A stretch of 64,000 nucleotides of DNA from Gordonia sp. 'Campus'. Lineage in GTDB: Bacteria; Actinomycetota; Actinomycetes; Mycobacteriales; Mycobacteriaceae. The stretch is taken from NCBI RefSeq assembly GCF_022206305.1, contig NZ_JAKOIW010000003.1, positions 248,001 to 312,000 on the forward strand, given 5' to 3'. Positions within the stretch are counted from its first letter, which is position 1. Every line of letters begins with the position of its first letter. A program made the translations under genes and the position numbers. Below the pieces are notes generated by a model. That model saw only the letters and a list, made by a program, of their open reading frames with translations. It was not told the DNA's origin and searched no databases. Below, piece after piece: positions 34,829 to 46,168 of the stretch.

Positions 34829-36546
34829 CAGAACAGGAAATACCGTTGAGCCATGGGCAGTTCCGCCACCGGTTCGGACTCCCACACCTCGCCGTCGACC
34901 GTCACCGTGAAGGTGTCGGGGTCGACCTCGATGGTCGGGCAGGCGTCGTTGTTCACCATGTCGGCCTTGCCCACCGAGCGGGTGTTCTTCACCGGCACCA
35001 GCCGGCGGTCGACGCCGATCCGGTCGGCGAGGTCGGCGTCGGCACCGGGGGCCACGAAGCTGACCGAGGTCGCGGCCGCGAGTTTGGGTGCGGCACCGAA
35101 CATCGGCCGCGGGAAGACCGGTTGCGGCGTCGGGATCGACGCATTGGCGTCGCCCATCGCGGCCCATGCGATGGCCCCACCCTTGATCACCAGGTCCGGT
35201 CGGACCCCGAAGAAAGCGGGATCCCAGAGCACGAGGTCGGCGAGCTTGCCGATCTCGACCGATCCGATCTCGTCGTCGAATCCGTGCGCCCGTGCCGGAC
35301 AGATCGTGTACTTGGCGACATATCGGCGTGCGCGCTGGTTGTCGGCGCGGCCGTCACCGGGCAGCGATCCCCGCTTGCGCTTCATCACGTGCGCGGTCTG
35401 CCAGGTGCGCAACACGACTTCGCCGATCCGGCCCATCGCCTGCGAGTCGGAGCCGATCATCGAGATGGCACCCAGATCGTGCAGGAGATCCTCGGCGGCG
35501 ATCGTCGACGGCCGGATCCGACTTTCCGCGAAGGCCAGATCCTCGGGGACCGTGGGATTGAGGTGGTGGCACACCATCAGCATGTCGAGGTGTTCGTCGA
35601 GGGTGTTGACCGTGTGCGGACGGGTCGGATTGGTCGACGACGGAAGGACATTCGGGTATGCCGCCACGGTGATGATGTCGGGTGCGTGGCCGCCGCCGGC
35701 GCCTTCGGTGTGGTAGGCATGGATCCCCCGGCCCGCGATGGCGCCGAGGGTGGTCTCCACGAATCCCGCCTCGTTCAGCGTGTCCGAGTGCAACGCGACC
35801 TGGACGCCCGTCTCGTCCGCGACGCGCAGGCAGGCGTCGATGGCCGCGGGTGTGCTCCCCCAGTCCTCATGCAGTTTGAAACCTGAAGCGCCGGCGCGGA
35901 TCTGCTCGTGCATCGACTCGGCGCTGACCGTGTTGCCCTTGCCGAGCAGCGCGATGTTCATCGGCCAGTGATCGGTCGCGGCGAGGATCGACGCGAGGTG
36001 CCAGGCGCCGGGCGTGACCGTCGTGGCCTTGCTGCCCTCGGCCGGGCCCGTGCCGCCACCGACCACCGTCGTGACCCCGTTGCCCAGCGCCTCGTCCATG
36101 ATCTGGGGACAGATGAAGTGCACGTGACAGTCGACGGCACCGGCCGTGACGATCTTGCCGTTGCCGGCGATGATCTCCGTCGACGGCCCGATCACCAGAT
36201 CGGGGTGCACCCCGTCCATGGTGTCGGGGTTGCCCGCCTTCCCCATCGCGACGATTCGACCGTCTCGAATGCCCAAGTCTGCCTTGATGATTCCCCAGTG
36301 GTCGAGGATCACGACACCGGTGATGACGGTGTCGGGAGCACCGTCGGCGCGAGTCGCCCGACTCTGTCCCATCGACTCACGGATGACCTTGCCGCCGCCG
36401 AAGACCGCCTCCTCCCCCGCGCGTCCCGGACCGCCCGACAGGTCGTCGGTGACCTCGATGAGCAGATCGGTGTCGGCGAGTCGGATCAGATCTCCGGTCG
36501 TCGGTCCGAACAGTTGGGCGTAACGGTCGCGTCCCAGGATCGCCAT
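34828..36546 (-). CDS. ureC: Urease alpha subunit
   Basis: The catalytic subunit, hydrolysing urea to ammonia and carbamate at a di-nickel site, 572 residues. Nickel ligands are visible: HVH in [10 protein letters not shown] (about 137-139), the carbamylated Lys at about residue 224 in GFKLHEDWG, His in [12 protein letters not shown], His in [12 protein letters not shown], and Asp in [12 protein letters not shown]. The mobile-flap Cys-His-His (MVCHHLN) is intact. The enzyme should be active. ATG 36546 comes one base after the ureB stop. Confidence 0.98.
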   Translation of the reverse strand: MAILGRDRYAQLFGPTTGDLIRLADTDLLIEVTDDLSGGPGRAGEEAVFGGGKVIRESMGQSRATRADGAPDTVITGVVILDHWGIIKADLGIRDGRIVAMGKAGNPDTMDGVHPDLVIGPSTEIIAGNGKIVTAGAVDCHVHFICPQIMDEALGNGVTTVVGGGTGPAEGSKATTVTPGAWHLASILAATDHWPMNIALLGKGNTVSAESMHEQIRAGASGFKLHEDWGSTPAAIDACLRVADETGVQVALHSDTLNEAGFVETTLGAIAGRGIHAYHTEGAGGGHAPDIITVAAYPNVLPSSTNPTRPHTVNTLDEHLDMLMVCHHLNPTVPEDLAFAESRIRPSTIAAEDLLHDLGAISMIGSDSQAMGRIGEVVLRTWQTAHVMKRKRGSLPGDGRADNQRARRYVAKYTICPARAHGFDDEIGSVEIGKLADLVLWDPAFFGVRPDLVIKGGAIAWAAMGDANASIPTPQPVFPRPMFGAAPKLAAATSVSFVAPGADADLADRIGVDRRLVPVKNTRSVGKADMVNNDACPTIEVDPDTFTVTVDGEVWESEPVAELPMAQRYFLF

Positions 36547-36547
36547 G

Positions 36548-36970
36548 TCACTCGCTCTCGTCAGAGTCGGGCGCCTGCTCCGGAGCACCCTGAACCGGAC
36601 CGCCTCGTACCGGACCACCTCGAACCGGACCACACTGCCCCGGTGGATCCAGCGAGATCCCGTACACCTCACGGGTTCCGCCGAGGGGTACCAGCGCGAC
36701 GGTCATCTCGATTCCCGGCTCGAACCGCACGGCGGTGCCCGCGGGGATGTCGAGCCGGCGGCCGTGTGCGAGCGCCCGGTCGAACTCCAGCGCCGGGTTC
36801 GATTGTGGGAAGTGGACGTGACTGCCCACCTGGACGGGACGGTCGCCGGAGTTCACGACGGTGACCTCGACGACCGGGGCACCGGCGTTGAGCTCGATCG
36901 CGCCTTCGGCGGCGATGATCTCACCCGGGACGAGTGTCGATCCGGAACCGGACGAGTGGGTGGCCGACAT
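36548..36970 (-). CDS. ureB: Urease beta subunit with a repeat-bearing tail
   Basis: Small structural subunit, 140 residues. The conserved core ([16 protein letters not shown] at 15-30 to GTREVYGI at about 98-105) matches stand-alone UreB, which normally ends near residue 105. Here a 35-residue tail follows with three RGGPV-type pentapeptides encoded by 15-bp tandem repeats, then an acidic end. The tail is unlikely to affect catalysis. ATG 36970 lies 89 bp after ureA. The urease is the three-gene (ABC) bacterial type. Confidence 0.94.
   Translation of the reverse strand: MSATHSSGSGSTLVPGEIIAAEGAIELNAGAPVVEVTVVNSGDRPVQVGSHVHFPQSNPALEFDRALAHGRRLDIPAGTAVRFEPGIEMTVALVPLGGTREVYGISLDPPGQCGPVRGGPVRGGPVQGAPEQAPDSDESE
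36593..36637. repeat. Three 15-bp tandem repeats encoding the UreB tail
   Basis: Units 36593-36607, 36608-36622 and 36623-36637 resemble AACCGGACCACCTCG with a few substitutions. They are in frame on the minus strand and give the repeated pentapeptide RGGPV. Confidence 0.85.
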
Positions 36971-37059
36971 GTCGGTCCTCTCTACGGGAGGGCGGTCATG
37001 GTGGGCGGCGCGGTCGTGAGCCGGCTCGCTGGCCGCATCGATCGGGCGTCGCCGGCGGT

Positions 37060-37362
37060 CTAGGCGATCGGGTCGTGGACGGTCACCAGTTTGGTGCCGT
37101 CGGGGAACGTCGCCTCCACCTGGACGTCGTGCAACATCTCCGGTACGCCGTCCATCACGTCCGCGCGGCGGAGGACCTCACGTCCCGAGGTCATGAGCTC
37201 GGCGACCGACCGACCGTCGCGGGCGCCTTCGAGCACGTGATCGGTGATCACCGCGATCGCCTCGGGATGGTTCAGCAACACACCGCGAGCCTGCCGCCGC
37301 CGGGCGAGTTCGGCCGCATACGAAATCAGCAGCCGTTCCTGTTCATGCGGCGACAATCGCAC
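37060..37362 (-). CDS. ureA: Urease gamma subunit
   Basis: The smallest structural subunit, exactly 100 residues as usual. The family text [20 protein letters not shown] is at the N-terminus and [22 protein letters not shown] at 29-50. The start is GTG 37362 with GAGGAG at 37370-37375 (minus strand). It is the first structural gene of ureABCFGD; a hotdog thioesterase lies 173 bp upstream on the same strand. No GlnR-like site was recognised upstream, so the nitrogen control of this operon is not visible. Confidence 0.97.
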   Translation of the reverse strand: MRLSPHEQERLLISYAAELARRRQARGVLLNHPEAIAVITDHVLEGARDGRSVAELMTSGREVLRRADVMDGVPEMLHDVQVEATFPDGTKLVTVHDPIA

Positions 37363-37535
37363 CGAGACGCTCCTCGAGATGTGGTCGGCCGGCGGTCGAT
37401 TCCGATTCCCGGCCGGTCAGTGGATGTCATCCTGCCATGCCACCATCGCGACGGCGCGACGAGCAGTTCGCGGCGCTGCCACACCGACCGGCGAGCCCTC
37501 TGTCGCCTGCACGACTCCGTCGAGGTGTCGCGTCC

Positions 37536-37958
37536 TCACTTGATCTCGATGTTCTGCAGCCGCACCTGTGTCTTGGCGAGCAGGGTGCCGTCCTGGTCGA
37601 CCATGTCGACGGCCCAGAGCTGCTGACGACGGCCGCGATGGATCGGCGTCGAGGTCGCGGTCACGGTGCCCGCCCCGACGGACCGGATGAAGTCGGTGTT
37701 GTTGTTCACCCCGACCGCAGTGCCGCCGATACCCGTGTCCTGCAGCCACAGGTAGGCGCTCATGCTGGCGATGCTCTCGCCGATCGCGCAATACACACCG
37801 CCGTGCACGATGCCGAACGGCTGGTGATGACTCGGCGTGATCTCCATCGTGGCGACCATCTTGTCGGGTCCCGCTTCGACGACCTGGAGGCCCAGGACGC
37901 CGTCGAGTCCCTTGCCGAATGAACCCTGGAGGATCTCGTCCGCACTGTTCGCTGCCAT
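37536..37958 (-). CDS. PaaI-family hotdog thioesterase
   Basis: A 140-residue thioesterase with the complete PaaI/EntH pattern HHQPFGIVHGGVYCAIGES (residues about 43-61) and GVNNNTDFIRSV. It equals in place and size the gene upstream of ureA in M. tuberculosis (Rv1847). EntH-type members proofread carrier proteins in siderophore synthesis; others hydrolyse aromatic CoA esters; the role here is open. ATG 37958 has no ribosome site; CACTGT lies 7 nt upstream. An IdeR-like palindrome and a hairpin lie 90-200 bp upstream. Confidence 0.85.
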   Translation of the reverse strand: MAANSADEILQGSFGKGLDGVLGLQVVEAGPDKMVATMEITPSHHQPFGIVHGGVYCAIGESIASMSAYLWLQDTGIGGTAVGVNNNTDFIRSVGAGTVTATSTPIHRGRRQQLWAVDMVDQDGTLLAKTQVRLQNIEIK

Positions 37959-38047
37959 GCCGTCCACAGTGGCATGCGCCCCCGTCGGTCGCGACGGCGG
38001 TCCGGGGAACACCGATGACGCGGCGCGCGTTGTCTGTCCGTACATAC

Positions 38048-38086
38048 CGGAAGGCCCCGCACCTCTGGGAGATGCGGGGCCTTCCG
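38048..38086. terminator. Orphan 14-bp terminator-like hairpin
   Basis: CGGAAGGCCCCGCA (38048-38061) pairs perfectly with TGCGGGGCCTTCCG (38073-38086) across an 11-nt loop. It has the look of an actinobacterial intrinsic terminator but lies between divergent genes, where no annotated transcript should end. Confidence 0.6.
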
Positions 38087-38144
38087 TGCCGTGGACCGGG
38101 GGTCTCTGCAGCCCTCAGGACTCTCACGCGGTCCGACGTGACAC

Positions 38145-38163
38145 TTAATGTAGGCTAGCCTTA
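38145..38163. promoter_or_regulatory. IdeR/DtxR-like palindrome overlapping divergent -10 hexamers
   Basis: The 19 bases TTAATGTAGGCTAGCCTTA match the IdeR consensus (TTAGGTTAGGCTAACCTAA) at about 14 of 19 positions and form a near-symmetrical site. TAGGCT (38151-38156, plus) and TAGCCT (38152-38157, minus) are TANNNT hexamers facing both ways. It could equally be an operator for the adjacent BlaI regulator. Confidence 0.4.
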
Positions 38164-38290
38164 CCAACGTGTCAAGCGGCGCGGGAATGTCCACGTCAGA
38201 GGCGTGTTCCCCCTCGGACGCGGTGTACGGCACGCATGTGAGCAACAACTGGGTATCCAGCGGACCCACTATCGGAGGCAGAGCAGTAAA

Positions 38291-38689
38291 ATGCGAAAGA
38301 TGAATGGCCTGGGCGACCTCGAACGCGCTGTGATGGACTCGTTGTGGGAGAGCTCTGCCCCCCAGACGGTGCGGCAGGTACATGCCGACCTGTCGCGTGA
38401 CCGTTCCCTCGCCTACACCACCGTCATGACCGTGTTGCAGCGGCTGGCGAAGAAGAATCTCGTGACGCAGATCCGCGACGACCGAGCGCACAAGTACGTC
38501 CCGACCCACCCCCGCGAAGACCTCGTGGCGAGCCTGATGGTGGACGCACTGAGCGAGGCCGATGCACCGGGTTCACGTCACGCGGCGCTCGTGTCGTTCG
38601 TCGGTCGAGTCGGCGCCGACGAAGCAGCGGCACTGCGCCACGCCCTCGATGAGCTCGAAGCCGCCCGCGGAACGGGCGACACCAGCTAG
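38291..38689 (+). CDS. blaI: BlaI/MecI-family transcriptional repressor
   Basis: A 132-residue winged-helix repressor of the Penicillinase_R family. The DNA-binding part spans about residues 8-75 (LGDLERAVMDSLW to LAYTTVMTVLQRLAKKNLV, then DRAHKYVPT); a short dimerisation helix follows. Family members control beta-lactamase or, in M. tuberculosis (Rv1846c), a small stress regulon, and are cleaved after signalling by a BlaR-type protease. ATG 38291 has GGAGG at 38274-38278. It is followed by the M56 peptidase, its probable partner. No beta-lactamase gene is nearby. Confidence 0.93.
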   Translation: MRKMNGLGDLERAVMDSLWESSAPQTVRQVHADLSRDRSLAYTTVMTVLQRLAKKNLVTQIRDDRAHKYVPTHPREDLVASLMVDALSEADAPGSRHAALVSFVGRVGADEAAALRHALDELEAARGTGDTS

Positions 38690-38731
38690 ATTCGCGGAAC
38701 CCCCAGCAGCCCACTTTTAGGAAATCACCAG

Positions 38732-39685
38732 ATGACCGCCTTGCTCTTCGGCATCGTCAGCCTGGTGCTCGCCGGCCCAGTACCCGAGGCATTGTCCCGG
38801 GCACGGTGGCCGATCCGGGCACCACGTGCGGCGATGACGCTGTGGCAGGCCATCGCGCTGGCCGCCGTCCTCTCGGCGTTCAGCTGTGGCCTGGCGATCG
38901 CGGCCAATCTTCTCGTGATCGGCCCTGATGGCACGCCGATGACGCACCCGCTGCGTGAGATCGAGCGCCTCGGGCTTCCGCTCTGGCTGCTGTGTGTCGG
39001 CGTCTTCGTCCTCACGTTGCTCGTCGGCGCGCGGCTGTTCTTCACCGTGATCCGCGTCGGACTCCGTACCCGCGCCCGCCGCAAGGCCCACCGCCAGCTC
39101 ATCGACATCCTCGACCGCTGCGACCGAACCGACGACGTGAGCGATCCGCTCTACGCCCGCGACGTCCGCATGATCGACGTCGAGCAACCCCTCGCCTACT
39201 GCCTGCCGGGTCTTCGTCAGCGCGTCGTGGTCAGCGAAGGCGTGGTCCACCGCCTGACCCGTGACGAGCTCGTCGCGGTGATCGCACACGAACGCGCCCA
39301 CCTGCGCGCCCGGCACGACCTCGTCCTCGAGGCGTTCATCGCGCTGCACGAGGCCTTCCCGCGATTCGTGCGCAGCAGTTCGGCGCTCGGGGCTGCCGAA
39401 CTCCTCGTCGAGGCACTCGCCGACGACCAGGCGGTGCGCGCCACCACTCCGACCACGCTCGGCCGCGCTCTCGTGGCCTGTGCCGACGCCGTCGCGCCGC
39501 GTGGCGCCATGGCTGTCGGTGGTCCCACCACCCTCACCCGGGTCCACCGGCTGCGTGATGACCGTCCCTCCCGGTTGCTCGCGGCAGGCGCCTACATCGC
39601 GGCCGCGGCGATCCTCGTGCTCCCGACGCTCGCGGTGGCCATTCCGTGGCTCACCGAGCTCAACCGCCTCATGACGGCATTCTGA
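38732..39685 (+). CDS. M56-family membrane metallopeptidase (BlaR1-like)
   Basis: A 317-residue membrane protease with helices at about 1-18, 35-62, 85-105 and 285-310. The zinc motif is HERAH (His186-Glu187-His190), an HExxH site; a downstream Glu (AELLVEALADDQA) may be the third ligand. It lacks the extracellular penicillin-binding sensor domain of true BlaR1, as does the M. tuberculosis homologue. It is expected to relieve repression by the preceding BlaI. ATG 38732 follows AGGAAA. A 42-bp gap to blaI suggests one operon. Confidence 0.88.
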   Translation: MTALLFGIVSLVLAGPVPEALSRARWPIRAPRAAMTLWQAIALAAVLSAFSCGLAIAANLLVIGPDGTPMTHPLREIERLGLPLWLLCVGVFVLTLLVGARLFFTVIRVGLRTRARRKAHRQLIDILDRCDRTDDVSDPLYARDVRMIDVEQPLAYCLPGLRQRVVVSEGVVHRLTRDELVAVIAHERAHLRARHDLVLEAFIALHEAFPRFVRSSSALGAAELLVEALADDQAVRATTPTTLGRALVACADAVAPRGAMAVGGPTTLTRVHRLRDDRPSRLLAAGAYIAAAAILVLPTLAVAIPWLTELNRLMTAF

Positions 39686-39797
39686 CGCGGGCCGGTATCC
39701 CCGTTACGTCGCCCGGGATCGCAGCCACCCCGGTCCTGCTCCCCTGACCCGACTGGGTCACACCGGAGGCAGCTCACCGGACTGGGCACAGAGGCAA

Positions 39798-39803
39798 TAG
39801 GCT
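39798..39803 (+). promoter_or_regulatory. Predicted leaderless -10 hexamer (TAGGCT) for gnd
   Basis: TAGGCT, then GTCGGC, then ATG 39810. No ribosome site is visible. The operon gnd-guaB1 and onward is probably read from here. Confidence 0.55.
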
Positions 39804-39809
39804 GTCGGC

Positions 39810-42717
<2,908 letters not shown>

Positions 42718-42718
42718 C

Positions 42719-44140
42719 GTGGAGATCCTGCTCCTGGTCGCGAGTCTCGTCGGTTTCATCGCGCTGACCCTGGGAACCGCGCTGTTCGTCGCGGCCGAGT
42801 TCTCGCTGACGGCGTTGGAACGTTCGACGATCACCGCCGACGTCGCCGATCGCGGTGATCGGCGTGCGCGGATGGTCCAGCGCGCGCACTCCACCCTGTC
42901 GTTCCAGCTCTCCGGTGCCCAGCTCGGCATCACCATCACAACGCTCATCACCGGCTACATCGCCGAGCCGGTCCTCGCCCGCATTCTCCGGCCGCCGCTG
43001 GACGCGCTGGGGGTCGCCGACTCGGTTGCCTCGGCGACGTCGCTGATCCTGGCCCTGATCATCGCGACGTCACTGTCGATGGTGCTCGGCGAACTGATCC
43101 CCAAGAACCTGGCCATCTCCAAGCCGCTGGCGGTGGCCCGCGCCACCGCGGGTCCGATGACTGTGTTCTCCGCGGTGTTCCGCTGGGCGATCAACGGCCT
43201 CAACGGCACCGCGAACTGGATCGTGCGCCGCCTCGGCATCGAACCCACCGACGAGCTCGCTTCGGCACGGTCACCTCAGGAACTGGTGTCGCTCGTCCGC
43301 AATTCGGCTCGCCGCGGCGCGCTCGATCAGCAGACGGCCACCCTCGTCGACCGGTCGCTGCGCTTCGGCGAGCTCACCGCCGAGGATCTGATGACCCCCC
43401 GCGTCACGATCGACTGCCTCGACCGCGGCGACACCGTCCGCGATCTCGTCATGGCCTCCTCTCGCACCGGTCACTCCCGGTTCCCGGTCGTGATCGACGG
43501 CGACCTGGACGATCTCGTCGGCGTCGTCCACATCAAGCAGGCGTTCACCGTCGCGCCGGAGCGGCAGGCGACGACGTCGGTCACCTCGATCGCGCGGCCG
43601 GTGCCGCGAGTGCCCGCCAGCCTCGACGGTGATGCGCTCATGGAACGGATCCGAGCCGACGGCATGGAACTGTGCGTGGTGATCGACGAGTACGGAGGAA
43701 CCGCGGGCATCGTCACCACCGAGGACCTCATCGAGGAGATCCTCGGCGACGTCACCGATGAGCACGACGACGAACGCGCCGACGTCGCCGTGGACGGCAA
43801 CGGTTACCTGTGCGCGGGCCTGCTCCGGATCGACGAGCTGTACGACGCGACCGGATACCACGCTCCCGACGGCCCCTACGACACCCTGGGCGGCCTCGTG
43901 ATGTATTGCCTGGGCCGTATTCCCGAGGTCGACGACACCGTCGACCTCCCGCGCCGCTCCCCCGTCGGCGACTCCGACGAGGACGACCAGCAATCCCCGG
44001 AGCGTGGCCCCGACGTGACGTGGCGGGCCACCGTCGCGCAGATGGATGGTCGTCGGGTCGACGCGGTCGCGATCCGTCCGGCCCCCGAGGGAGCGGCTCC
44101 ACAGGCAGGCCAGGCGGAAGTCGAGACACGACATGGGTGA
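42719..44140 (+). CDS. CNNM/CorC-type membrane protein with CBS domains (HlyC family), first copy
   Basis: A 473-residue protein. The N-terminal DUF21/CNNM transmembrane domain covers about residues 1-200 (FVAAEFSLTALERS, SGAQLGITITTLITGY, LGELIPKNLAISKP), then a CBS pair at about 210-340 (DLMTPRVTIDCL), then the CorC_HlyC domain to about 450. CNNM/CorC proteins are linked to Mg2+ and Co2+ export or homeostasis; the old label hemolysin is misleading. GTG 42719 lies one base after the guaB1 stop. The M. tuberculosis counterpart is Rv1842c. Confidence 0.9.
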   Translation: MEILLLVASLVGFIALTLGTALFVAAEFSLTALERSTITADVADRGDRRARMVQRAHSTLSFQLSGAQLGITITTLITGYIAEPVLARILRPPLDALGVADSVASATSLILALIIATSLSMVLGELIPKNLAISKPLAVARATAGPMTVFSAVFRWAINGLNGTANWIVRRLGIEPTDELASARSPQELVSLVRNSARRGALDQQTATLVDRSLRFGELTAEDLMTPRVTIDCLDRGDTVRDLVMASSRTGHSRFPVVIDGDLDDLVGVVHIKQAFTVAPERQATTSVTSIARPVPRVPASLDGDALMERIRADGMELCVVIDEYGGTAGIVTTEDLIEEILGDVTDEHDDERADVAVDGNGYLCAGLLRIDELYDATGYHAPDGPYDTLGGLVMYCLGRIPEVDDTVDLPRRSPVGDSDEDDQQSPERGPDVTWRATVAQMDGRRVDAVAIRPAPEGAAPQAGQAEVETRHG

Positions 44141-45206
44141 CCTCTGGGCGGTCGGACTGACCTTCGTGCTACTCGCGGGCAACGCGTTCTTCGTCGGTGC
44201 CGAGTTCTCCCTGATCTCGGCCCGGCGTGATCGACTCGAGGCGCTGGCCCAGGGCGGAAAAAACCGCGCGCGCACGGTCATCCATGCCGGTGAGCGACTG
44301 TCGCTGATGCTCGCCGGAGCCCAGCTCGGCATCACGATCTGTTCGATCCTGCTGGGCCGCGTCGGTGAACCCGCCGTCGCCCACCTCATCGAGCATCCGC
44401 TTCACCTCGCCCACGTGCCCGATGCCCTGCTGCATCCGATCTCGTTCGCCATCGCACTGTCCCTGGTGGTGGTGCTGCACATTCTCCTGGGTGAGATGGT
44501 GCCCAAGAACATCGCGCTGGCCGGGCCGGAGTCCGCGGCCATGCTGCTCGTTCCGGTGCATCTGATGTTCATCCGCCTCGTCCGCCCGCTCATCGCGTTC
44601 TACAACTGGCTCGCCAACATCTCGCTGCGGTTGCTCCGCGTCGAACCGAAAGACGAGCTGGAGTCGACGGTGTCGTTGGGCGAGCTGGCGGAGATGGTCG
44701 GCGAATCCAAGCAGGAGGGTCTCATCGATGCCGAGGAACACGAGCGCCTGACCCGAGCGCTGCAATCGATCGGTCGTACGGTCACCGAGGTGATGATCTC
44801 GTTGGACCGGATGCGCAGTGTCGGGGTGCAGGTCTCGGGTTCGGGCGGTATCGGGCCGACGCTGGGTGCCGTGGAGAAGGCGGTCTCCGAGACCGGGTTC
44901 TCGCGCTTCCCGGTGCGCGGGCCGGACGGCACGTTCACCGGTTACCTCCACCTCAAGGACGTGCTCGACGAGATCCTCGACGAGCACGTGGGCCCGGACA
45001 CGATCATCGGCGTCGACAAGATCCGCCCGCTCCCCGTCCTCGCCTCGACCACGCCGCTCGACGAGGCCACCGCCGTGCTGCGTCGCACCAGTTCGCATCT
45101 GGGAGCCGTCGTCGACGACAGCGGCCGCACGATCGGCATCGTTCCGCTCGCCGACCTGGTGGAGGAGTTCGTCGGCAACGTTCGCGACGAGACCCACCGG
45201 GTGTGA
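44133..45206 (+). CDS. CNNM/CorC-type membrane protein with CBS domains, second copy
   Basis: A 357-residue paralogue of the preceding gene, which it overlaps by 8 bp. The DUF21 domain (FFVGAEFSLISARRDRLE, AGAQLGITICSILLG, LGEMVPKNIALAGP) takes up residues 1-195 and a CBS pair about 205-345. The CorC_HlyC domain of the first copy is absent, as in the paired M. tuberculosis gene Rv1841c. Side-by-side full-length and short copies suggest a heterodimer. The substrate is presumably a divalent cation. Confidence 0.9.
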   Translation: MGDLWAVGLTFVLLAGNAFFVGAEFSLISARRDRLEALAQGGKNRARTVIHAGERLSLMLAGAQLGITICSILLGRVGEPAVAHLIEHPLHLAHVPDALLHPISFAIALSLVVVLHILLGEMVPKNIALAGPESAAMLLVPVHLMFIRLVRPLIAFYNWLANISLRLLRVEPKDELESTVSLGELAEMVGESKQEGLIDAEEHERLTRALQSIGRTVTEVMISLDRMRSVGVQVSGSGGIGPTLGAVEKAVSETGFSRFPVRGPDGTFTGYLHLKDVLDEILDEHVGPDTIIGVDKIRPLPVLASTTPLDEATAVLRRTSSHLGAVVDDSGRTIGIVPLADLVEEFVGNVRDETHRV

Positions 45207-46132
45207 CCGTGGTGACCTCACGAACGGCCATCCCGACCACGCTGCTCGGCGCCGAGGAATGGCGGGCCCGTAGGGACGCCCACCGCGGCGCGGTCGACGA
45301 CCTCATCGGCCCGTACCTCGCCGCACGACGACGCGGTGCTCGTCACCCGGTGATCGACTTCCTGTTCACCTATTACTCGTCACGACCCGCCCATGTGCTG
45401 CGATGGCACCCCGGATACGGCGTGGTCCTGGCCGACGGCGAGGAGTTCCTGTCGCTGCGCGGGTACGAGCGGGTCGACGCGGGTGTCGCGGTCGGTGAGT
45501 CGTGGCGCCGCAGTCGCGTGGGCGCGCTCACCGCGGCGGCCGACCTGCTCCGCGCCACCGCGGCGCGTCCCTCCCGTCTGGGGTGCTTCGGCCTCCACGA
45601 GTGGGCGATGGTCTATCGCAGCGACGACACCCGGCACGACGTGCCCCTCCGACTGGGCCGAGCGGGCACCGACGCGGTCGTCGAGAGCATGCCGTTGCGG
45701 TGCACCCATTTCGACGCCTTCCGCTTCTTCACCGACCCGGCCCGGCCCCGCAACGAGACGGAGCTCAGCAGGATCACCCAGATCGACCACGAGCAGCCCG
45801 GTTGTCTCCACGCGACCATGGACCTCTACCGGTTCTGTTTCACACTCGCACCGTTGATCCCGTCCGAGCTGACCCTGGAGTGTTTCGCCCTCGCCCTGCG
45901 CGCTCGCGACCTGGACATGCGCGCCAGCCCCTACGACCTGACCGACCTGGGCTACGCGCCGGTGCCCGTCGAGACGCCGGCCGGGCGAGCGGAGTACGTG
46001 CGCGAACAGTCGACGATCTCCGAGCACGGCACGCGCTTGCGATCGAGGCTGCTCGATCTGTGCACGGAGCTCGTGGACCGTACGCACACCCGCGACGGGA
46101 GGCGCCTGCCGCGCGCCGTTACCGACGAGTAG
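45203..46132 (+). CDS. Conserved actinobacterial protein, annotated elsewhere as 3-methyladenine DNA glycosylase-like
   Basis: A 309-residue soluble protein with no motif I can tie to a mechanism. Its opening LGAEEWRARRDAHRGAVDDL and HPVIDFLFTYYSSRPAHVLRWHPG (given as the region from about residue 48) resemble a conserved actinobacterial family that databases often label 3-methyladenine DNA glycosylase, without strong evidence known to me. Many His, Cys and Asp residues are scattered (LGCFGLHEWAMVYR, LRCTHFDAFRFF), consistent with a metal or nucleotide site. GTG 45203 overlaps the previous stop (GTGA), so it is coupled to the CNNM gene. Confidence 0.6.
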   Translation: MTVVTSRTAIPTTLLGAEEWRARRDAHRGAVDDLIGPYLAARRRGARHPVIDFLFTYYSSRPAHVLRWHPGYGVVLADGEEFLSLRGYERVDAGVAVGESWRRSRVGALTAAADLLRATAARPSRLGCFGLHEWAMVYRSDDTRHDVPLRLGRAGTDAVVESMPLRCTHFDAFRFFTDPARPRNETELSRITQIDHEQPGCLHATMDLYRFCFTLAPLIPSELTLECFALALRARDLDMRASPYDLTDLGYAPVPVETPAGRAEYVREQSTISEHGTRLRSRLLDLCTELVDRTHTRDGRRLPRAVTDE

Positions 46133-46168
46133 CATGTATGCGTTGTCATTCGCTCGAGAAAGGCTGCC

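Larger units (their letters stand above)
37959..38290. other. 332-bp divergent regulatory interval: hairpin and palindrome
   Basis: It separates the thioesterase (leftward) from blaI (rightward). It holds a perfect 14-bp hairpin at 38048-38086 and a palindromic GGCTAGCC core at 38153-38160 with -10-like hexamers on both strands. No open frame here looks coding. A terminator-like hairpin between two divergent genes is unusual and may be an attenuator or mark a small RNA. Confidence 0.55.

Noticed and set aside
37363..37535. Possible GlnR nitrogen-control site upstream of ureA
   Set aside because: I looked for paired GTNAC/GAAAC half-sites and found none; only a 7-bp GC-rich inverted repeat is present.
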